Positions 11,809 to 24,654 are shown, counted from the first letter of the stretch. The stretch is DNA of 64,000 bases from Maratus speciosus (GCA_963932465.1 OZ010793.1:254955333-255019332), one strand, 5' to 3'. A program made the numbers and translations. Notes: a model not told the origin generated them from the letters alone.

Positions 11809-12011
11809 TATATGATTTTCATTTGTTTCTGCTCATTGTAAATGGACTTTTGTCACATCTGGAATTGCTATAAACAAGTTTGATAATATACACAGAATTT
11901 AAAAAAGAAATCTCAACAAGATATCATTTTTATTAACATCTGACTATTGTAATATACATCATTTGTCTTGATATAAAAAGTGATTCAATATAAACTTTTG
12001 ACCTTTTTGTA

Positions 12012-12017
12012 TTTATT
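12012..12017 (-). terminator. Likely polyadenylation signal of the USP gene
   Basis: AATAAA on the minus strand about 55 bp after the USP stop codon. It is the nearest canonical signal in the right orientation; in such AT-rich sequence it could occur by chance. Confidence 0.45.
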
Positions 12018-12073
12018 AAGTCTTTAAAAAACTCTAAATACAATTTTAATAAAAACGTCTAAACAAGCTGTAG

Positions 12074-12421
12074 TTACTTTATTCTTTCATAAAATAATAA
12101 ATATGCTTGACATTTTAAAACTTGAGTTTCAGAAACTTCTCTCACATGACTATCGCTTATATAAAACCACTGACTATCCTCTGTTGCTTTTTCATCTGTG
12201 CTTTGCACTGGATTCTTTTTTAGGCCAGAAAATTTATGTAATAGCTGTTCTAAATTACACTGAGCCAATGGTAACTGGCATTCAAATGTTCCATTAGCAT
12301 CTCTTTTATTAGCTTTAACATATGCAGTATAATGACCACTAGTAAGTCTACCACTGTGTTCAACTATACCATATAATGAGTAAAGAATTTCATCTTCAAC
12401 TGATGACATATGAGGTAATAC
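12074..12421 (-). CDS. Usp16-45: USP16/45-type deubiquitinase, last exon (His box)
   Basis: This is the terminal exon of a ubiquitin-specific protease, a cysteine protease that removes ubiquitin from substrates such as histone H2A in the USP16 family. It opens after TTTTAG, codes in phase 0 and ends at TAA (12074-12076). The sequence holds the catalytic His box (SGHYTAYVK) and the closing WFYISDSHV..AYLLFYERI block with the supporting Asp. The YSLYGIVEHSG stretch and FYERI terminus are typical of USP16/USP45 rather than other USPs. About 45 residues separate the two blocks, as in this subfamily. The exon joins 12579-12665 across a 157-bp intron. Confidence 0.93.
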   Translation of the reverse strand, partial: VLPHMSSVEDEILYSLYGIVEHSGRLTSGHYTAYVKANKRDANGTFECQLPLAQCNLEQLLHKFSGLKKNPVQSTDEKATEDSQWFYISDSHVREVSETQVLKCQAYLLFYERIK

Positions 12422-12578
12422 CTAAAATATTTAAAAAATAAATAAATAATTTTGAACTAAATATATGTTTACAAAATCATTTACTACACAACCTGATATA
12501 TCTTTCGACTACATTAATGATTTATTTACTTTTTTTAATCAATTTAATAATGTAACAAGGTGAGCAATAAATACAAAC

Positions 12579-12665
12579 CGAACAAGCTGAGCAGCAGAAT
12601 GATGCTAAATCAAGTATTAGAGGAAATTCGACAAATCTGTTTACTTTTCTTAAACTCATTCCAAC
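12579..12665 (-). CDS. Usp16-45: USP16/45-type deubiquitinase, penultimate exon
   Basis: An 87-bp, phase 0 to phase 0 exon flanked by TTTTAG and GTTTGT. It encodes 29 residues including LRKVNRFVEFPLILDLASF, matching the segment between the LHLKRF core and the His box of USP16/USP45. The VNR..FPL.LDLA.FC pattern is slightly closer to vertebrate USP45 as I recall it. The upstream intron is about 15.9 kb and contains a Helitron-like element, a hAT miniature and the BEL element. Confidence 0.9.
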
Positions 12666-13600
12666 CTAAAAGAAAAGAAGTATGTTATACTCTTATAATT
12701 AATTAGTCTGAATATATCAGCTTCAGAGTAAAAGAATAAAAACATTTAAATTTACAACTTAATGATACAGTGAGATTTCACTTAAGAATGTGAAAAATTA
12801 AAATAAATAAAATAAAACAAGAAGGAAATAAAACTGCCTTATTTGTAGATTTTATTTGTATATCAGAATGTTAGGCTAAATAGATACTTTTTCATTTTTA
12901 AATTACATTTATTCAAACTTATATTTTACATTGTCCTGTATACAAGGTAGCTCAGATTTATCAAATTTTCATAAGTAATATTGCATTTTTTATTTCTGCT
13001 TTGTTATTAAAATAAATTTTAAAATTGATAAGTGCCATTTGTAATAATCAATCATATTAAGTTCAATTTTAATAATTTAATTTTTTTTCTTAGTTTTGAA
13101 TTCGGTTAATTTTTATTGATATATTATTTTACATGACTTTTTCCTTTTCTTTCTTTTTTGGTAAGAGCCACAGCTCTGGCTTCCCGTGAAAAATTACACT
13201 TTTGTGAACATGATAGCAACCAAAATATTAGTCGCATTAACACCAAAATTGAGCTTGATGTCCCTAATGCTAAAATCTCGACGAGGATTAAGAATAAAAA
13301 ATATTCATCAACCTTAACACTCTAAAATGTCGGCCAAAAATTTTAATTTTCAATAAATGAAAATAATAATGATTAATGAAGAATCTTTCATCATATATTC
13401 AGAATACAACAACCACTACGAAAATGATTTATTACTATAATTATCATATTTTCATCATAAATGACACAAAAAGTTCAAAATAAAACAGAATCAAACAGTA
13501 GCATTGTAAATATACATATAGGGGTCAAAGCAAGTTCCGTGGATTTCCATTTTGAGACAATATAAAATTATACTCATGAAATTCAGCTATGTCCACGTTT
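12666..13600. other. USP intron, unassigned part
   Basis: AT-rich intron. Near 12768-12790 is a lone Tigger-type end (ACAGTGAGATTTCACTTAAG) with no partner seen. Confidence 0.35.
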
Positions 13601-14315
13601 CAGGGTGTCTATTCCAGATTAGCAACAAATTTCCCTGACTTTTCCAGGTGTTTTCCCTGGCATTTTCAGGTATCAAGACTTTGCAATGTTACACACAAAA
13701 GCTCTTAAAAGTTGTGAATTTGAGAGTAGAACTTTCACAACTGATGCTGAAGTAACAACTATTGAACTGTTAAACAAATTTTTGCATGATTTCCAAATTG
13801 ATGAACATTTTACATGCTAAATATTTTGCAAATACACACTTTTAGCACCAGGTTCTATCCTTTTTGTTAAATCAGAATGAAATTCTTCATCACATCAGTC
13901 ACAGTTAAATACATTTTGCTTTAACATATTTTAAAACAAATAAATATTCAATAAATTAAGCTAATAAATGTTCAGTTTCAAAACAAAGATAAGTGAACAG
14001 ACTGAAACATCTAATCAATCCTACAACAATCAGTACAAAAATTCAGTGAAGCTGCAGTTGAAAATATGAGAGTTACAAGGAAGGATTGAAAAGGGGTAGA
14101 AGACAAAATTATTTTCAAAACATTCTGAAATACTCTTTAAAGTGCAAAATTTCATTTTCCTGATGCTGCAATTTCAAATCCTTAGTTTCTATAATACGAA
14201 ATTTTTTCTTGGAAGTTTCAACATTTTTAAACTCTTTCTCAGAGTTTTCAAATTTCCCTGATTTTTTTTCAAGAACTGCAAATTTACCTGACTTTTCCAG
14301 GTGGCTGGACACCCA
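13601..14315. mobile_element. Non-coding element with CAGGGTGTC ends
   Basis: Starts CAGGGTGTCTATTCCAGATT and ends with GGCTGGACACCCAG, so the ends are short inverted repeats. Both subterminal zones carry TTTCCCTGACTTTTCCAGG and related stretches. The same end type recurs at 51421, near 54020-54334 and at 63632, so this is a dispersed family. No coding capacity and no clear target duplication. Confidence 0.55.
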
Positions 14316-14591
14316 GATATTTTCTTGCCTAATATTGATTGTAAGTTGTATATATTGACAAAAATCAAATTGGGTTAATAAAAAAAATAGTTAACATGCA
14401 TATAGCAATCTACATAAAAAATCTGTGAGTATGTAAATGAAAAACAACTTATAAAATGGCCAAATCTTTTCTGAAATTTCAACTTAAAAAGTGTTTAAAC
14501 ATTTTATTTCTTTGGAGTATTTAATTCTTTGTAATAGAAATCTGAGAAATTATTTTTAAATTTAAAAAAGGTGACCACAACATTTATAACA

Positions 14592-16195
14592 CTAGGGGGC
14601 TCGGCCCCCTACGAGCTACACTCGTCAACCCCCATTCAGACACCGCAGACTCTAAAAGTATGCTAATTTGATCGGCTTTAAAAAGATTTTGGAAGATTGA
14701 ATTATAATTTAAAAAACAGTGGCGATCTCCCTATAAATGGATTTCTATTCATTTCTCTTTAATTAGGGAATTTTAAGGCTAAATCTGCTGCAGTACTACT
14801 TGACTATCCCGTCTACCAATTTCGCCAAATTATATAAATTGCCAAACCACTCGCCAAATTATACAAATCGACGTAATTTTTATTTTAAATAACGAAAGAA
14901 CAAATAAATTAGTGCAACATTAATAAAAATACAAATAAAACGTCGAAATAAAAATAACTTGATGACGTAGACATGTGTAACTTGCTTAAAGTCAAGTTAA
15001 TGTGACATTTACGATCAACCATTATTGGGATTTAATCTTACAGTTTGGCGAATGATAGATTTTTGGTCAACGGGATAACTGAGTAGTACCAAAGATACAA
15101 TCACTGTCTTCGTCTTTGATTAAGTAAAATAAGTTAAACATTTCAAAATAAGCTAATATAAAAGGAATTAAGTGAACAGAGTCTTTGTCTCCCGGTATTT
15201 TTTAACAAAGCGAAAAGAAAGTTCTTTTAAATAAGACATTTTAAATTAATCGATTTTAATCTGACGTAATTTTGACCAAACTATTCTTTCTGTTTTTAAT
15301 ATTCACGTGAAAATACTTTTGTTAGAAATGAAATATTATTTGCGCTTTCCTAACAAAAATAGTTGAAAAATATCCTCTCAAAATATCAAATACATGTCTA
15401 GCGCAATTTCTAAATTTAAACTGTTTTACAATATTATTTTGTGTTCATTTTATGTAATAACTGTAATGTGATGTAAATATGATGTAATTTCTCCTATTTA
15501 AGGCTTCTAACGCATGTTAATGAATTTATTATTTTACAATTTCCTTTCTTTCTTAAAATTCACGTGTAAATATAGTTTTTATGATGTAATTTTTAATAAG
15601 TTCCTACTTTTTGTACATAATTATTTAATTCTAATTCCAAATGTTTTTTTCAGTTTATAATAATCATGTGTCAATAAATTTTTAATTTATTTACACGTAT
15701 AAATATTTTTTTGAAGCAAACATTATTGTTTGCACTGTTTATACAATTGGCAACAGTTTAAATTAATATCACTTTCTAAAATAAGTAAAAAATATCTCGA
15801 AAAATGCTGAAAATTTGAATTTAAAATAGAAATAAAACCTCAAAAAATGAGTCAAATTAAAAAAAGAAATACAGTCTGCACACCGGGAACTTCAAACGTA
15901 TAAAAGGATCTAAAAATGATTAAATTCCCATGAATAGTTTTTGCTCTTATAAAACTTTTTTAGTAGAATAATTTTGTCTAACTTTAGCATTAAATATCTC
16001 TTAAAATAATTCTTCGATTTGAAAACTCTCTGCATCAGCGTATTTATCAAACATTTCTGTACAGTACTACCGATTTTCATATTTTTGTATGCATTATTTT
16101 TCTTAATATTAGCGAAGAAAGATCTCCGGTCACAAAAAATTCAAAACCGGCAACAGCGGTGACAGCAGTAGTTACTTTTCTTTAGAATAGAGAGA
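14592..16195 (-). mobile_element. Helitron-like non-autonomous element
   Basis: Read on the minus strand the candidate starts TCTCTCTATTC after an A (16196). It ends in a 16-17-bp hairpin, AGGGGGCCGAGCCCCCT, whose last bases form CTAG, followed by host T (14591). TC start, 3' hairpin with CTRR end, insertion between A and T and lack of target duplication or terminal inverted repeats are Helitron features. The hairpin overlapping the CTAG is tighter than usual. No Rep/helicase coding is present in the 1604 bp. Confidence 0.5.
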
Positions 16196-16199
16196 TAAT

Positions 16200-17075
16200 A
16201 AAGACAAGATGTTTGCATATCTGCAGATATGGAACAGAATACAATAAACATAATTTTAGAGCAGAGAAATTCCAAATTTGTGAGCAGAAAATAACTATTA
16301 TAACAGAAGATATACTAAAGAAGAAATAACAGAAGATTCTCGTCCCCTGTATTTGCCTTATTTACAGTAATTTCCGGTAGATAAGCCGCACCAATAAAAA
16401 ACAAGGAATAAAAATTCAATTTTCATCAGATAAGTCACACAGTCAAATATCCATAATCTATTTACATTGAAGGATTTTGCTTATTAATTTAATGCACAAC
16501 AAATGAAAATGCATTCTTTGAATATATTTAAAGAAGAAAATTTTTTTTAAATAAATAAAATATCACTTGCCAATATTTATTTATACTTAAGACAGTGTAA
16601 TTTATTTACTTATGATGAATTAATCTGTTTTGTTTTTAGGTATGCCCTAGTATAAAATGGAAAAAGAAAATCGAAATAAATCAATAAAAATTTATTTTAT
16701 TAAGACTTTCAATCGTAACAAGCTTGACAGAAGTAATATAACTTTTCCGCGGAGCCATAATCCAGACAAAAATCACTTTTTTTCATTCGTTTAGTTTTAT
16801 AAGAGTGCTAATGCACTGCACAGTCTATAATTTTTGTTGCCACAAATTTCTAACTTTAATAGCTCCTAAATAGGATATACACAGATAAGATGATGAATTA
16901 TATTAAGACTCAAAAGAAAGCCAAAGATCTCTATTAGTACTTAGTAATTTTACTGAAACATTTTTATTCAAAGCATAAAAGTATCAACAAGTTAATGTTT
17001 GATTTTTTAAACTTTTGTTTTACTATTTTAACATGAATATTGACTTTCATGTTATACATGGAGAAATATTGAACA
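16200..17075. other. USP intron, unassigned part
   Basis: No gene or complete element was seen. A GC-richer patch near 16370-16440 (TTCCGGTAGATAAGCCGCACC) may be part of an old repeat. Confidence 0.3.
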
Positions 17076-17080
17076 TCTAT

Positions 17081-18044
17081 GAGGTCTCCAAAATATGACA
17101 TTTTCAGGCCTAGGACATGTTTATTTTTTCAAAATTCGGCTCGGCCCGGCCTGTGAAAAATCAAATCAGGTTCAATCTGACTTCTTTAGAAAAAAAAAAA
17201 AAAAGATTTTTTTTTAACTAACATTATTTTATAGTTCTTTACCCATACCTGGCCCATGGTTCAGAAAAATAAAGACAAATTTTCAAACAGGCCGACAGAA
17301 TACAAAAAACAAAAGTAATAATAATAAACTAGGCTAATAAAAAAAATTAAATGGGTCTGTTCGGCCAATAAAAAGAAATTAAATTGACCAACTAGCCTGA
17401 TATAAGAAATTTAAAAGTGTTAGATTAGGTCGCCAAAAATGTGAACAATTTTTGATGGAGCTCGCTCGGTTGAGAATAAGTATAATTCTGCAGCAGCATA
17501 CGCTGATTCTAGTTTGGCACAATAAAAAAAATTACTGTATTCAGCATAGGGAATCTGTATCAGGTCAGGCCTGATCCGTTTGTTAACAGAATCATTGAAA
17601 ATATACTTTTTGTTCAATAAATTACACAGAAATATTTCAAAAATCTACTTTATTTTTGCTATACAACTTTAAAATTATGATTTTTTAACCACTTTTTTTT
17701 TTTTTTTCTCTCATCAAAACTACATTATTCTTTTTTAATGTCTTTATTTAAATGTAATAGTTTTAAGAATCCAAGAATTAATGATGCTATTCTGTATTCT
17801 ACGGCTTGCAGACATATAATCTGAAGTATGTTTTTCACAAATATGTATGCAGTATTCTTTAAAGAAATCTTAATTGAAGGTTAGGAAAAATAGACTTTTT
17901 TTGTAGAAGTTGACCATGATTGGGCCTGATTTTATTGGTTTTTGCAAGGGCCAGGATATGAACAGTGAAAATACAAATGAGTTAGTCCAGATTTTAGTTT
18001 TTACGCCAAGCTGGGTCTGGAAATTTCAGCCCATGCAGACCTCT
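17081..18044. mobile_element. Probable hAT-like non-coding element
   Basis: The right end, reverse-complemented, reads AGAGGTCTGCATGGGCTGAA and the left end starts GAGGTCTCCAAAATA. Both subterminal parts are rich in GGCCTG/GGGCC words (GGCTCGGCCCGGCCTG near 17140, GGGCCAGGATATG near 17950). This end type is familiar from hAT families. No clean 8-bp duplication was found and the interior is non-coding. Confidence 0.4.
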
Positions 18045-18208
18045 AAATATAGTTTCAAATAACAGGAAAAGAGATTAAAAATCATAATTTTGAAATTTTA
18101 TCACGGAAAAATGTATATTTAAAAAAAAATTCTATAATTTAATAAAACAAAATAAAGTAAGATTCTGTTAAAAGTATGTAACATTGTCAAATGTTACTGT
18201 TATTGCCA

Positions 18209-18209
<1 letters not shown>

Positions 18210-18247
<38 letters not shown>
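18210..18247. repeat. Poly(A) tract, 38 bp
   Basis: An uninterrupted A run within the intron. The following 100 bp contain GGCCTGGAAAGAATG and GCCAGTCCC words resembling the preceding hAT-like element. Confidence 0.9.
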
Positions 18248-18254
<7 letters not shown>

Positions 18255-18419
18255 CAGACTTGGCCTGGAAAGAATGAGTTTTGGGACCATTCCAAATCTA
18301 CAGAAAAAAAGCAAGCCAGTCCCTAAACGAGCCCACAAGAAAGAAAAGATGTCTGGCTTGAGTCTTCAAAAAAAAAAAAATAATAATAATATTAATAATA
18401 ATCTAAATATTTAAAAGAC

Positions 18420-19340
18420 CAGGCTATTTTTTTAGTCATCAGCCCTGAGCTTTCTACTGAACCAATTTTGATAATTATTTTTTAAAATGAAAGTTGTTCA
18501 TTTATAGATGTGCCCATTCTAGCTATTTTTTAATTTACTTCCATTTTTATATTTTATTTTTAATTTTTAAAGCTTTTTATGATATTTCTTCAAAATGATA
18601 GCAATTGGATTATTTACATTGTTGCAGAAAAATGAGAAATATTCAGGTTTATTTATTTTTATTGTTTATATCCTTATTGATGCCATTTTCTCATTACAAA
18701 TAAAAATAAATTTTTAAAAACTTTTGAATAGAAAATTACACCAGCCTTTAAAAACACACACATTCTCACTCATAAATCTTTTGCATTTCAAAATTTTTTC
18801 TTTAGCTGATACTGAGTTTGAGATACTAGGCAAAATGATTCAGTGAGTGAAAATGATGTTATATTTAAAACAAAACGATCATTTTCTTTGTTAAAACTAA
18901 ATATTTGACCACAAATGTGTTTAAAAGAAAAATTTCTGATTTCTTTTATTCGTGGGTACTGAGATTAGAACCTTAAGTCAAGAGTGCGAATTTTAATATG
19001 AAAAGCTGTATGGGAGAAATGTGACTTTAAGTTTGGAAATATATTCATTAATAATCTATTGTGCGTTAAACTACTTTTAAATGAGGAATACAAATTTGAG
19101 TGGTGCATATGCAATTGGAGCAGTGGTTCCATCACTGTGTCTGTGTGCGATGACTACGAAAATAATTGTACATAGAGATTTGCGAATTCGTTAGATTTTG
19201 TCTAAATGCATATCAGGCTGAAATTTTTGATAGTTTTTTTATTATTTTTTTTAGAGTTTTTTTTAATAGAATTGTTCACATATCCTCACCCACTTTTCAT
19301 AATACACACTGATGATTAAAATTTTGGATGATCAAAAGCT
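18420..19340. other. USP intron, unassigned part
   Basis: AT-rich; nothing recognised. Confidence 0.3.
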
Positions 19341-19348
19341 GTAAAAGC

Positions 19349-20411
19349 TAGGGATGCGCCGAATATTCGGTATCTATTCGGTATTCGGCCATGTTACCGA
19401 ATATTCGATTTGGCTGAATATCAAACTATTCGATATGCCAAATATTCAGCTTGGTCAAATAACAAACTATTCAGCCTGCCGAATATTTCAATATTCGGCT
19501 GAATCGAATACTAAAAAAAAAAACTTTTAAAACATATTTTTAAAACCTTATACAACTTCTACATTTAACAGTCAACTTATAAAGATATTTAGAATAATTA
19601 GGAGCAGAATCATATTTAAATAAAAGAAAATGTTTTTACATTATTTATTTGCTGTTTGTTAAATATTATTTAAGAAAATTAACCAATCACGAGGATTTTC
19701 ATAGGAATTAATTATGTACAAATGCAAATTCCTGAACATTGTCTACTACATAATCTGTTTCTTGCTAAGATTTTAAGAACAACGTTTACTATCTCTGAAA
19801 ATGATTGCCCACTCCAGACACCGATATAGGATGCATTTAAAAACTTCCTTACTTAGTCAAAGGGAGTAGAACAATTATTCTTGCTAAGTTGCCATTGCCA
19901 CCATCTAAAATTTGAATATATTGTATTATTTATTTATTTTTTACTTTAGTCTCTTCCTGACAAACAGATAATATATGATCCTGTACAATTTTTTTTCCAA
20001 TTTTTTCACAATTTCTCTTTGATTTTAAAATGTTTGTTTTAGAATTCAAGAAAATTTTATTCATTTGTTTTAATTCTTAGAAGAAACCATGAAATTTAAA
20101 ATTTTATTAATTAAAGAAATTTTATAATTATCCTCTTCTTAAATAACTCAAAGCAGATTTTTTTCAGCATAAAGTTTACTTGAAAAAAGCTCTTGATTAT
20201 TAGAATAAAGTTTCTGTTTTAAATATTATGTAAAATTGTTTTAAAATTTAATATTTTAATGCCTTTAAACTTTAAAATATAAAAGTATTTGGCCGAATAT
20301 CCGATATTCGGCCTAGCAGTTACTATTCGGCTAGCCGAGTATTCGGCATTCGATTCACCTGTAGGCTGAGTATTCGGTATTCTGCCAAAATCACTATTCG
20401 GTACATACCTA
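19349..20411. mobile_element. hAT miniature element with perfect 8-bp duplication
   Basis: The left end TAGGGATGCGCCGAATATTC and right end (reverse complement TAGGTATGTACCGAATAGTG) are inverted repeats. They are flanked by identical GTAAAAGC at 19341-19348 and 20412-20419, an 8-bp target duplication as made by hAT transposases. Iterated CCGAATATTCGG-like words fill both subterminal zones. The 1063-bp body is non-coding. A truncated inverted copy lies at about 40815-41324. Confidence 0.85.
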
Positions 20412-20419
20412 GTAAAAGC

Positions 20420-21516
20420 TGAAGTATCAAATAAAACCTTTTACAGTGAGAGGTGGGAAGAGGAAATTTTTTATAGCCAAAAACAAATAATAAAAGTACT
20501 AAAAGAAGGGAAAAAAATAATGATCAAAGAGGAAAGGAAAAAATATATATATATACAGAAAAAGAAAATTATTGTTCTGTGTTTTTTAAAGATACAATTT
20601 TAATTTTTAAACCATCAAATAAAAGAAAAAATTACTTTCAAGTTTCAAACACATTTTGTTTAAAAACTGTATAAATTTACTGATTTTTAAGGTTTTAAAA
20701 ATAATTTTCAAACATGAATATTTTTAAATTGGTATTATACAAGCCAATTATAGAAGATTAACACCTTTTACATTTAAAACAATGTAAATAATGCAGCACG
20801 TTTGTTTCTGTGTATAACATTCCATAACTAAATTGCTAAATGAAATTAAAACTTCACTAATAAATAAAATAATAATTAAATAAAACGCGAAAAAATATGT
20901 AATCAAACTATTCACCTAAACAGAAAAGAAAAACGAAATCAGAAAGATCACTATAAATAGAGAAATGTTTCGCAATTGACTGCTTGATTTGCTTAATATA
21001 AAAGTACTAAAAATGAAATTGGTGTAGTTGGTGGGAGATCTAAGAAAATACGCTAAATGTAAAAAAATCTGTAAGGAGTTCTCAATTAAAGTGATTTTCA
21101 TCGATGTTCAGTATATCAGACATATTTAATCTAGGTGGTCTGAGTCAGATTGCCTGTTTTCTTTAAAAAACAATATATCTTGTACAAGATTTAAATAAAA
21201 TTATAAACCTTCAAGGTAATTCCAGCAATGTCAGGTGGGTCTGCAAGTTATTTTTAATATTTTACAATCTTTTAACCTGGAACTGTAACTTACAGCATTA
21301 TTCACATCAACTAGAATCGCCATACATTCTACTCAAAATAATATTGAATATATAAGAAATGTCACACTTAAAACTTCATTTCAATGCAAATAATCTTAGA
21401 AAAAAAAAATAATACACTACTAATAATGTCTGATATACAAAATCCATGTTTTGTTTTTGTTTTTTTTACTTAAATGGAAAGTAGTACTGGAAAGTTCATG
21501 GTACTCCAAAATATTT
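20420..21516. other. USP intron, unassigned part
   Basis: AT-rich with a short (AT)n run near 20542. No gene or complete repeat was seen. Confidence 0.3.
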
Positions 21517-21521
21517 TGCAC

Positions 21522-21729
21522 TGTTCCCGCCAATAACTCAATCACAAATTAATCACTGCATACAACTCATAATAAATAAACTAGCGGAGTGTATTACTAA
21601 TTAAATTTTAATTCACAAACAATAAATTAATTGAGAGCCGATATTTACACTACTCCTCGGATTGGCGTCTCGAACTCAACTCACAAGTTTTAAAAACAAA
21701 CCACATAGATGGCGCTTCTAGCGGCAACA
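21522..21729 (-). repeat. BEL 3' LTR (element on minus strand)
   Basis: 208 bp. In plus orientation it begins TGTTCCCGCC and ends GCGGCAACA. By hand alignment it differs from the other LTR at about nine positions (about 4%). LTRs are identical at insertion, so the insertion is not very recent. Confidence 0.93.
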
Positions 21730-21923
21730 TACCGCCGGGCCTTGAATGTTTCAAACATTCAATACTATAAATACGATATCAATTTAAGATACATTCTCAA
21801 TAATACAAATTTTTTCTCAGCATATACACTAAATGAAATGTTAAATTTACAAATATAAACACAAAAATATAATAATACACTACACTACAAAAAATTTGGC
21901 TAAATTAAATAAAATGTATGAAT

Positions 21924-23273
21924 TCAAGAAGTTAATGTGGTTTCATTCACATGAGGCAAAACAACAATTTTGGCCACTGGCCTTTTATATGTGCCATTTT
22001 TATCCCTAAAAGTTATAACTCTAACTATACCATCTTGGTCTGGATGGATTTTAACAATTCTTGCCAAATGCCATTTTAAAGGGCTATAATTATCAGGATT
22101 TTTTACTAAAACTAAATCTCCCTCTTTTATCTCTACCCTTCCTTTATGCCATTTGGGTCTATTTAAGAGCTTATTTAAATATTCTGATGACCATTTTTTC
22201 CAAAGATGTTGTGTCAATTTCTGAACTAATTGCCACCTGCTCAACCTATTCATAGGGATTTCAGTATAATTCGGTTCAGGTAAGGCCATTAAAGATGAGC
22301 CAATAAGAAAATGAGCAGGTGTCAAAGCTTCAACATCATTTGGATCTGAAAGAGGGCAGAGTGGACGAGAATTAAGAACAGCTTCGATTTGAATAATAAG
22401 AGTCAAGAGTTCCTTATAACTTAAAATAGTTTTACCTACAACATGCTTTAAATGATATTTAAGTGATTTAACACTTGCCTCCCATAAACCTCCAAAGTGA
22501 GGGGTTGAAGGGGGATTAAAATGCCACTTAATTCCTTCATTAGCTAAATAATTTTGAATTTCCTCCTCACTTTTATCCTTAAATGAAGATATGAGAATTG
22601 CTCTTAATTCTTTATTGGCACCAACAAAATTTCGGCCATTATCATTAAAGATATCAGAAGGTTTGCCTCGTCTCGCAATAAAGCATTTAAGTGCTGCTAA
22701 AAACGCTGCACTTGTTAAATTATTGACAATTTCAAAATGCAAGGCCTTTGTAGTAAAACACACAAAAATACAAATAAAAACCTTTTTTACCTGTTTACTC
22801 CTACCTGTTGAATTTTTTATCTCAAAAGGACCGCAGTAGTCTAATCCAGTGCACGTAAATACTCTGGATACCGTTACTTTTGCTGCTGGCAAATCAGCCA
22901 TCTGTTGCTGCGAAATTTTAGAATTAATTTTCTTACAAATAATACAATTAAAAATGATTTTTCTAACTACATTTCTGCCAGCTAAAATCCAAAATTTAGT
23001 TCGGATGAGGGACATTGTGGTTTCTGAACCTGCATGAAAATAATTAATAACACAAAATGTAAAATTATGTTTTACAGGGATAATCATAGGTAATTTTTGG
23101 TGATCGGATAAGTTACTGTTTTTCAGTCTGCCACCAACACGAATGCAGCCATCACTGTCTAAAAATGGACACAAGTTTATCAGTTTGCTATTGTTAGGGA
23201 TACCAGTACCCCTTTCTAAACACTGGATTTCTTTAACGAATGAAGTCCTTTGAATGTTCTTTACAATGCACAA
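21924..23273 (-). pseudogene. BEL integrase and C-terminal DUF5641-like region
   Basis: About 449 residues, continuous with the upstream RNase H frame except for one TGA at 23274-23276; the first codon is TTG, so this is read-through sequence, not a real start. Visible: remains of the zinc-binding H..CxxC module (H80, C110, C113), then the integrase core with D145 (GLDYCGPF), D211 (FNDNGRNF) and E265 (GGLWEA). The D, D and E are intact. The tail, with WHKGRVEIKEGDLVLVK and WHLARIVKIHPDQDG, is the DUF5641-type domain of BEL polyproteins. By family function it would insert the cDNA into the host genome. Confidence 0.92.
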
Positions 23274-24629
23274 TCAGGACTGAGAGAGTTCACTGCTAGA
23301 TAAAGTTCCAGCTGTCGGATATAAAGTGTTTCTACAGTTATATATGAATCTTTTACACCATGCTACTACTCTTTGTCGTTTCATAAACGAAGAACAGTTA
23401 TTAATTATGTCTAAAGGTTCAAGAGTGTTAACTAAGGCACATACTTGAGTCACTGATGGAGATTTCAATTCATGCAAAAACAGCTCATTGGTTTCAGCAG
23501 GATTGCTATGAGGACACTTGAACCCCTCAGACTGTTGTAGGAATGCTGGACCGAACCACCACAGTTCACACTGTTGAATCTTGATTGGATCTATACCTCT
23601 AGAAATAAGGTCTGCAGGATTTCGGTTGGAAGGTACGTAATGCCACTGTTCAACCGAAGTTAAACCTTGTATAATCGATATCCTGTTCGCTACAAATGTC
23701 TTAAGAACGTTTGACTCTTTTTTTAACCATGCAAGTACAATGGTGCTATCTGTCAAAAAATAAGTTTTAGAAATTTTTAGTTTTAAGGCACTTAACACCT
23801 TCTTCATTAACTTAGATAGCAGAACTGCAGCAGAAAGTTCAAGACGCGGGATAGTGACATGCTTTAGAGGAGCTACTCTGGATTTACTAGTGAGTAGCTT
23901 AACAGCAGAATCACCACAAGAATTAGTAGATTTCACGTAAATGACCGCTCCATAAGCAATTTCAGATGCATCGGAAAATCCATGTAGTTCTACACAAATA
24001 GACTGATCAATAAGAATGCATCTAGGGATACTGATCAGATTTACGCTCTTTAAGGAAGTAAGAAAGTCATTCCACTCTTTATTTTCTTTCATTGGGAGAT
24101 AATCACACCAATCTATTTTCAGCAACCATAATTTTTGCAGAAACACCTTGGCCCTTGTAATTATTGGGCCTATCAAACCCAAAGGGTCAAATATTCTAGC
24201 AATTTGTGACAAGACTGATCGTTTAGTGTATAATTCGCTTAGCTCGATAATTAAGTTAAACCCAAAACAATCTGGTTGAGGCTTCCACAATATTCCCAAA
24301 GTTTTTGTCTCATTAGAAAAAAAATATTCAGATTCTGAATTATTACACAAAAGAGCAAAATTATTTACTGCCCATTTATGGAGTTCCATGCCTCCACTTA
24401 ACAAAGATATTAGTTGTTGCTGAATCTCCTTAGCTGTGTCTAAATCACCTGATCCTGTTAGGATGTCATTCATGTACACATCCTGCAACAACACATTCAC
24501 AGGTAAAGGAAATTCATTTCCTTCGTCTCTGGATAATTGCATTAAGGTTCTTGTAGCTAAAAAAGGAGCACTAGTTGTGCCATAAGTCACAGTACATAAC
24601 CTGTACACTTTTACTGGCTCATTCACCAC
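23274..24629 (-). pseudogene. BEL reverse transcriptase (C part) and RNase H
   Basis: This frame continues the reverse transcriptase after a frameshift near 24630-24655. The palm motif expected as YVDD reads YMND (residues 52-55, 24465-24476), replacing the first catalytic Asp by Asn. RNase H follows: GFSDASEIAYGAVIY carries the first Asp and LTDSTIVLAWLKKE a later one. LQLVT-like linkers end at YVPSNRNPADLISRG, a well conserved BEL segment. The frame ends at one TGA before integrase. Confidence 0.92.
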
Positions 24630-24654
24630 AGGTTTAAATACTATTCATAATAAA

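Noticed and set aside
14115..14312. Lys/Glu-rich minus-strand frame
   Set aside because: Read from iterated TTTCCCTGA-type repeat words in a transposon end.
22061..23037. Three plus-strand open frames
   Set aside because: Antisense shadows of the BEL integrase region.
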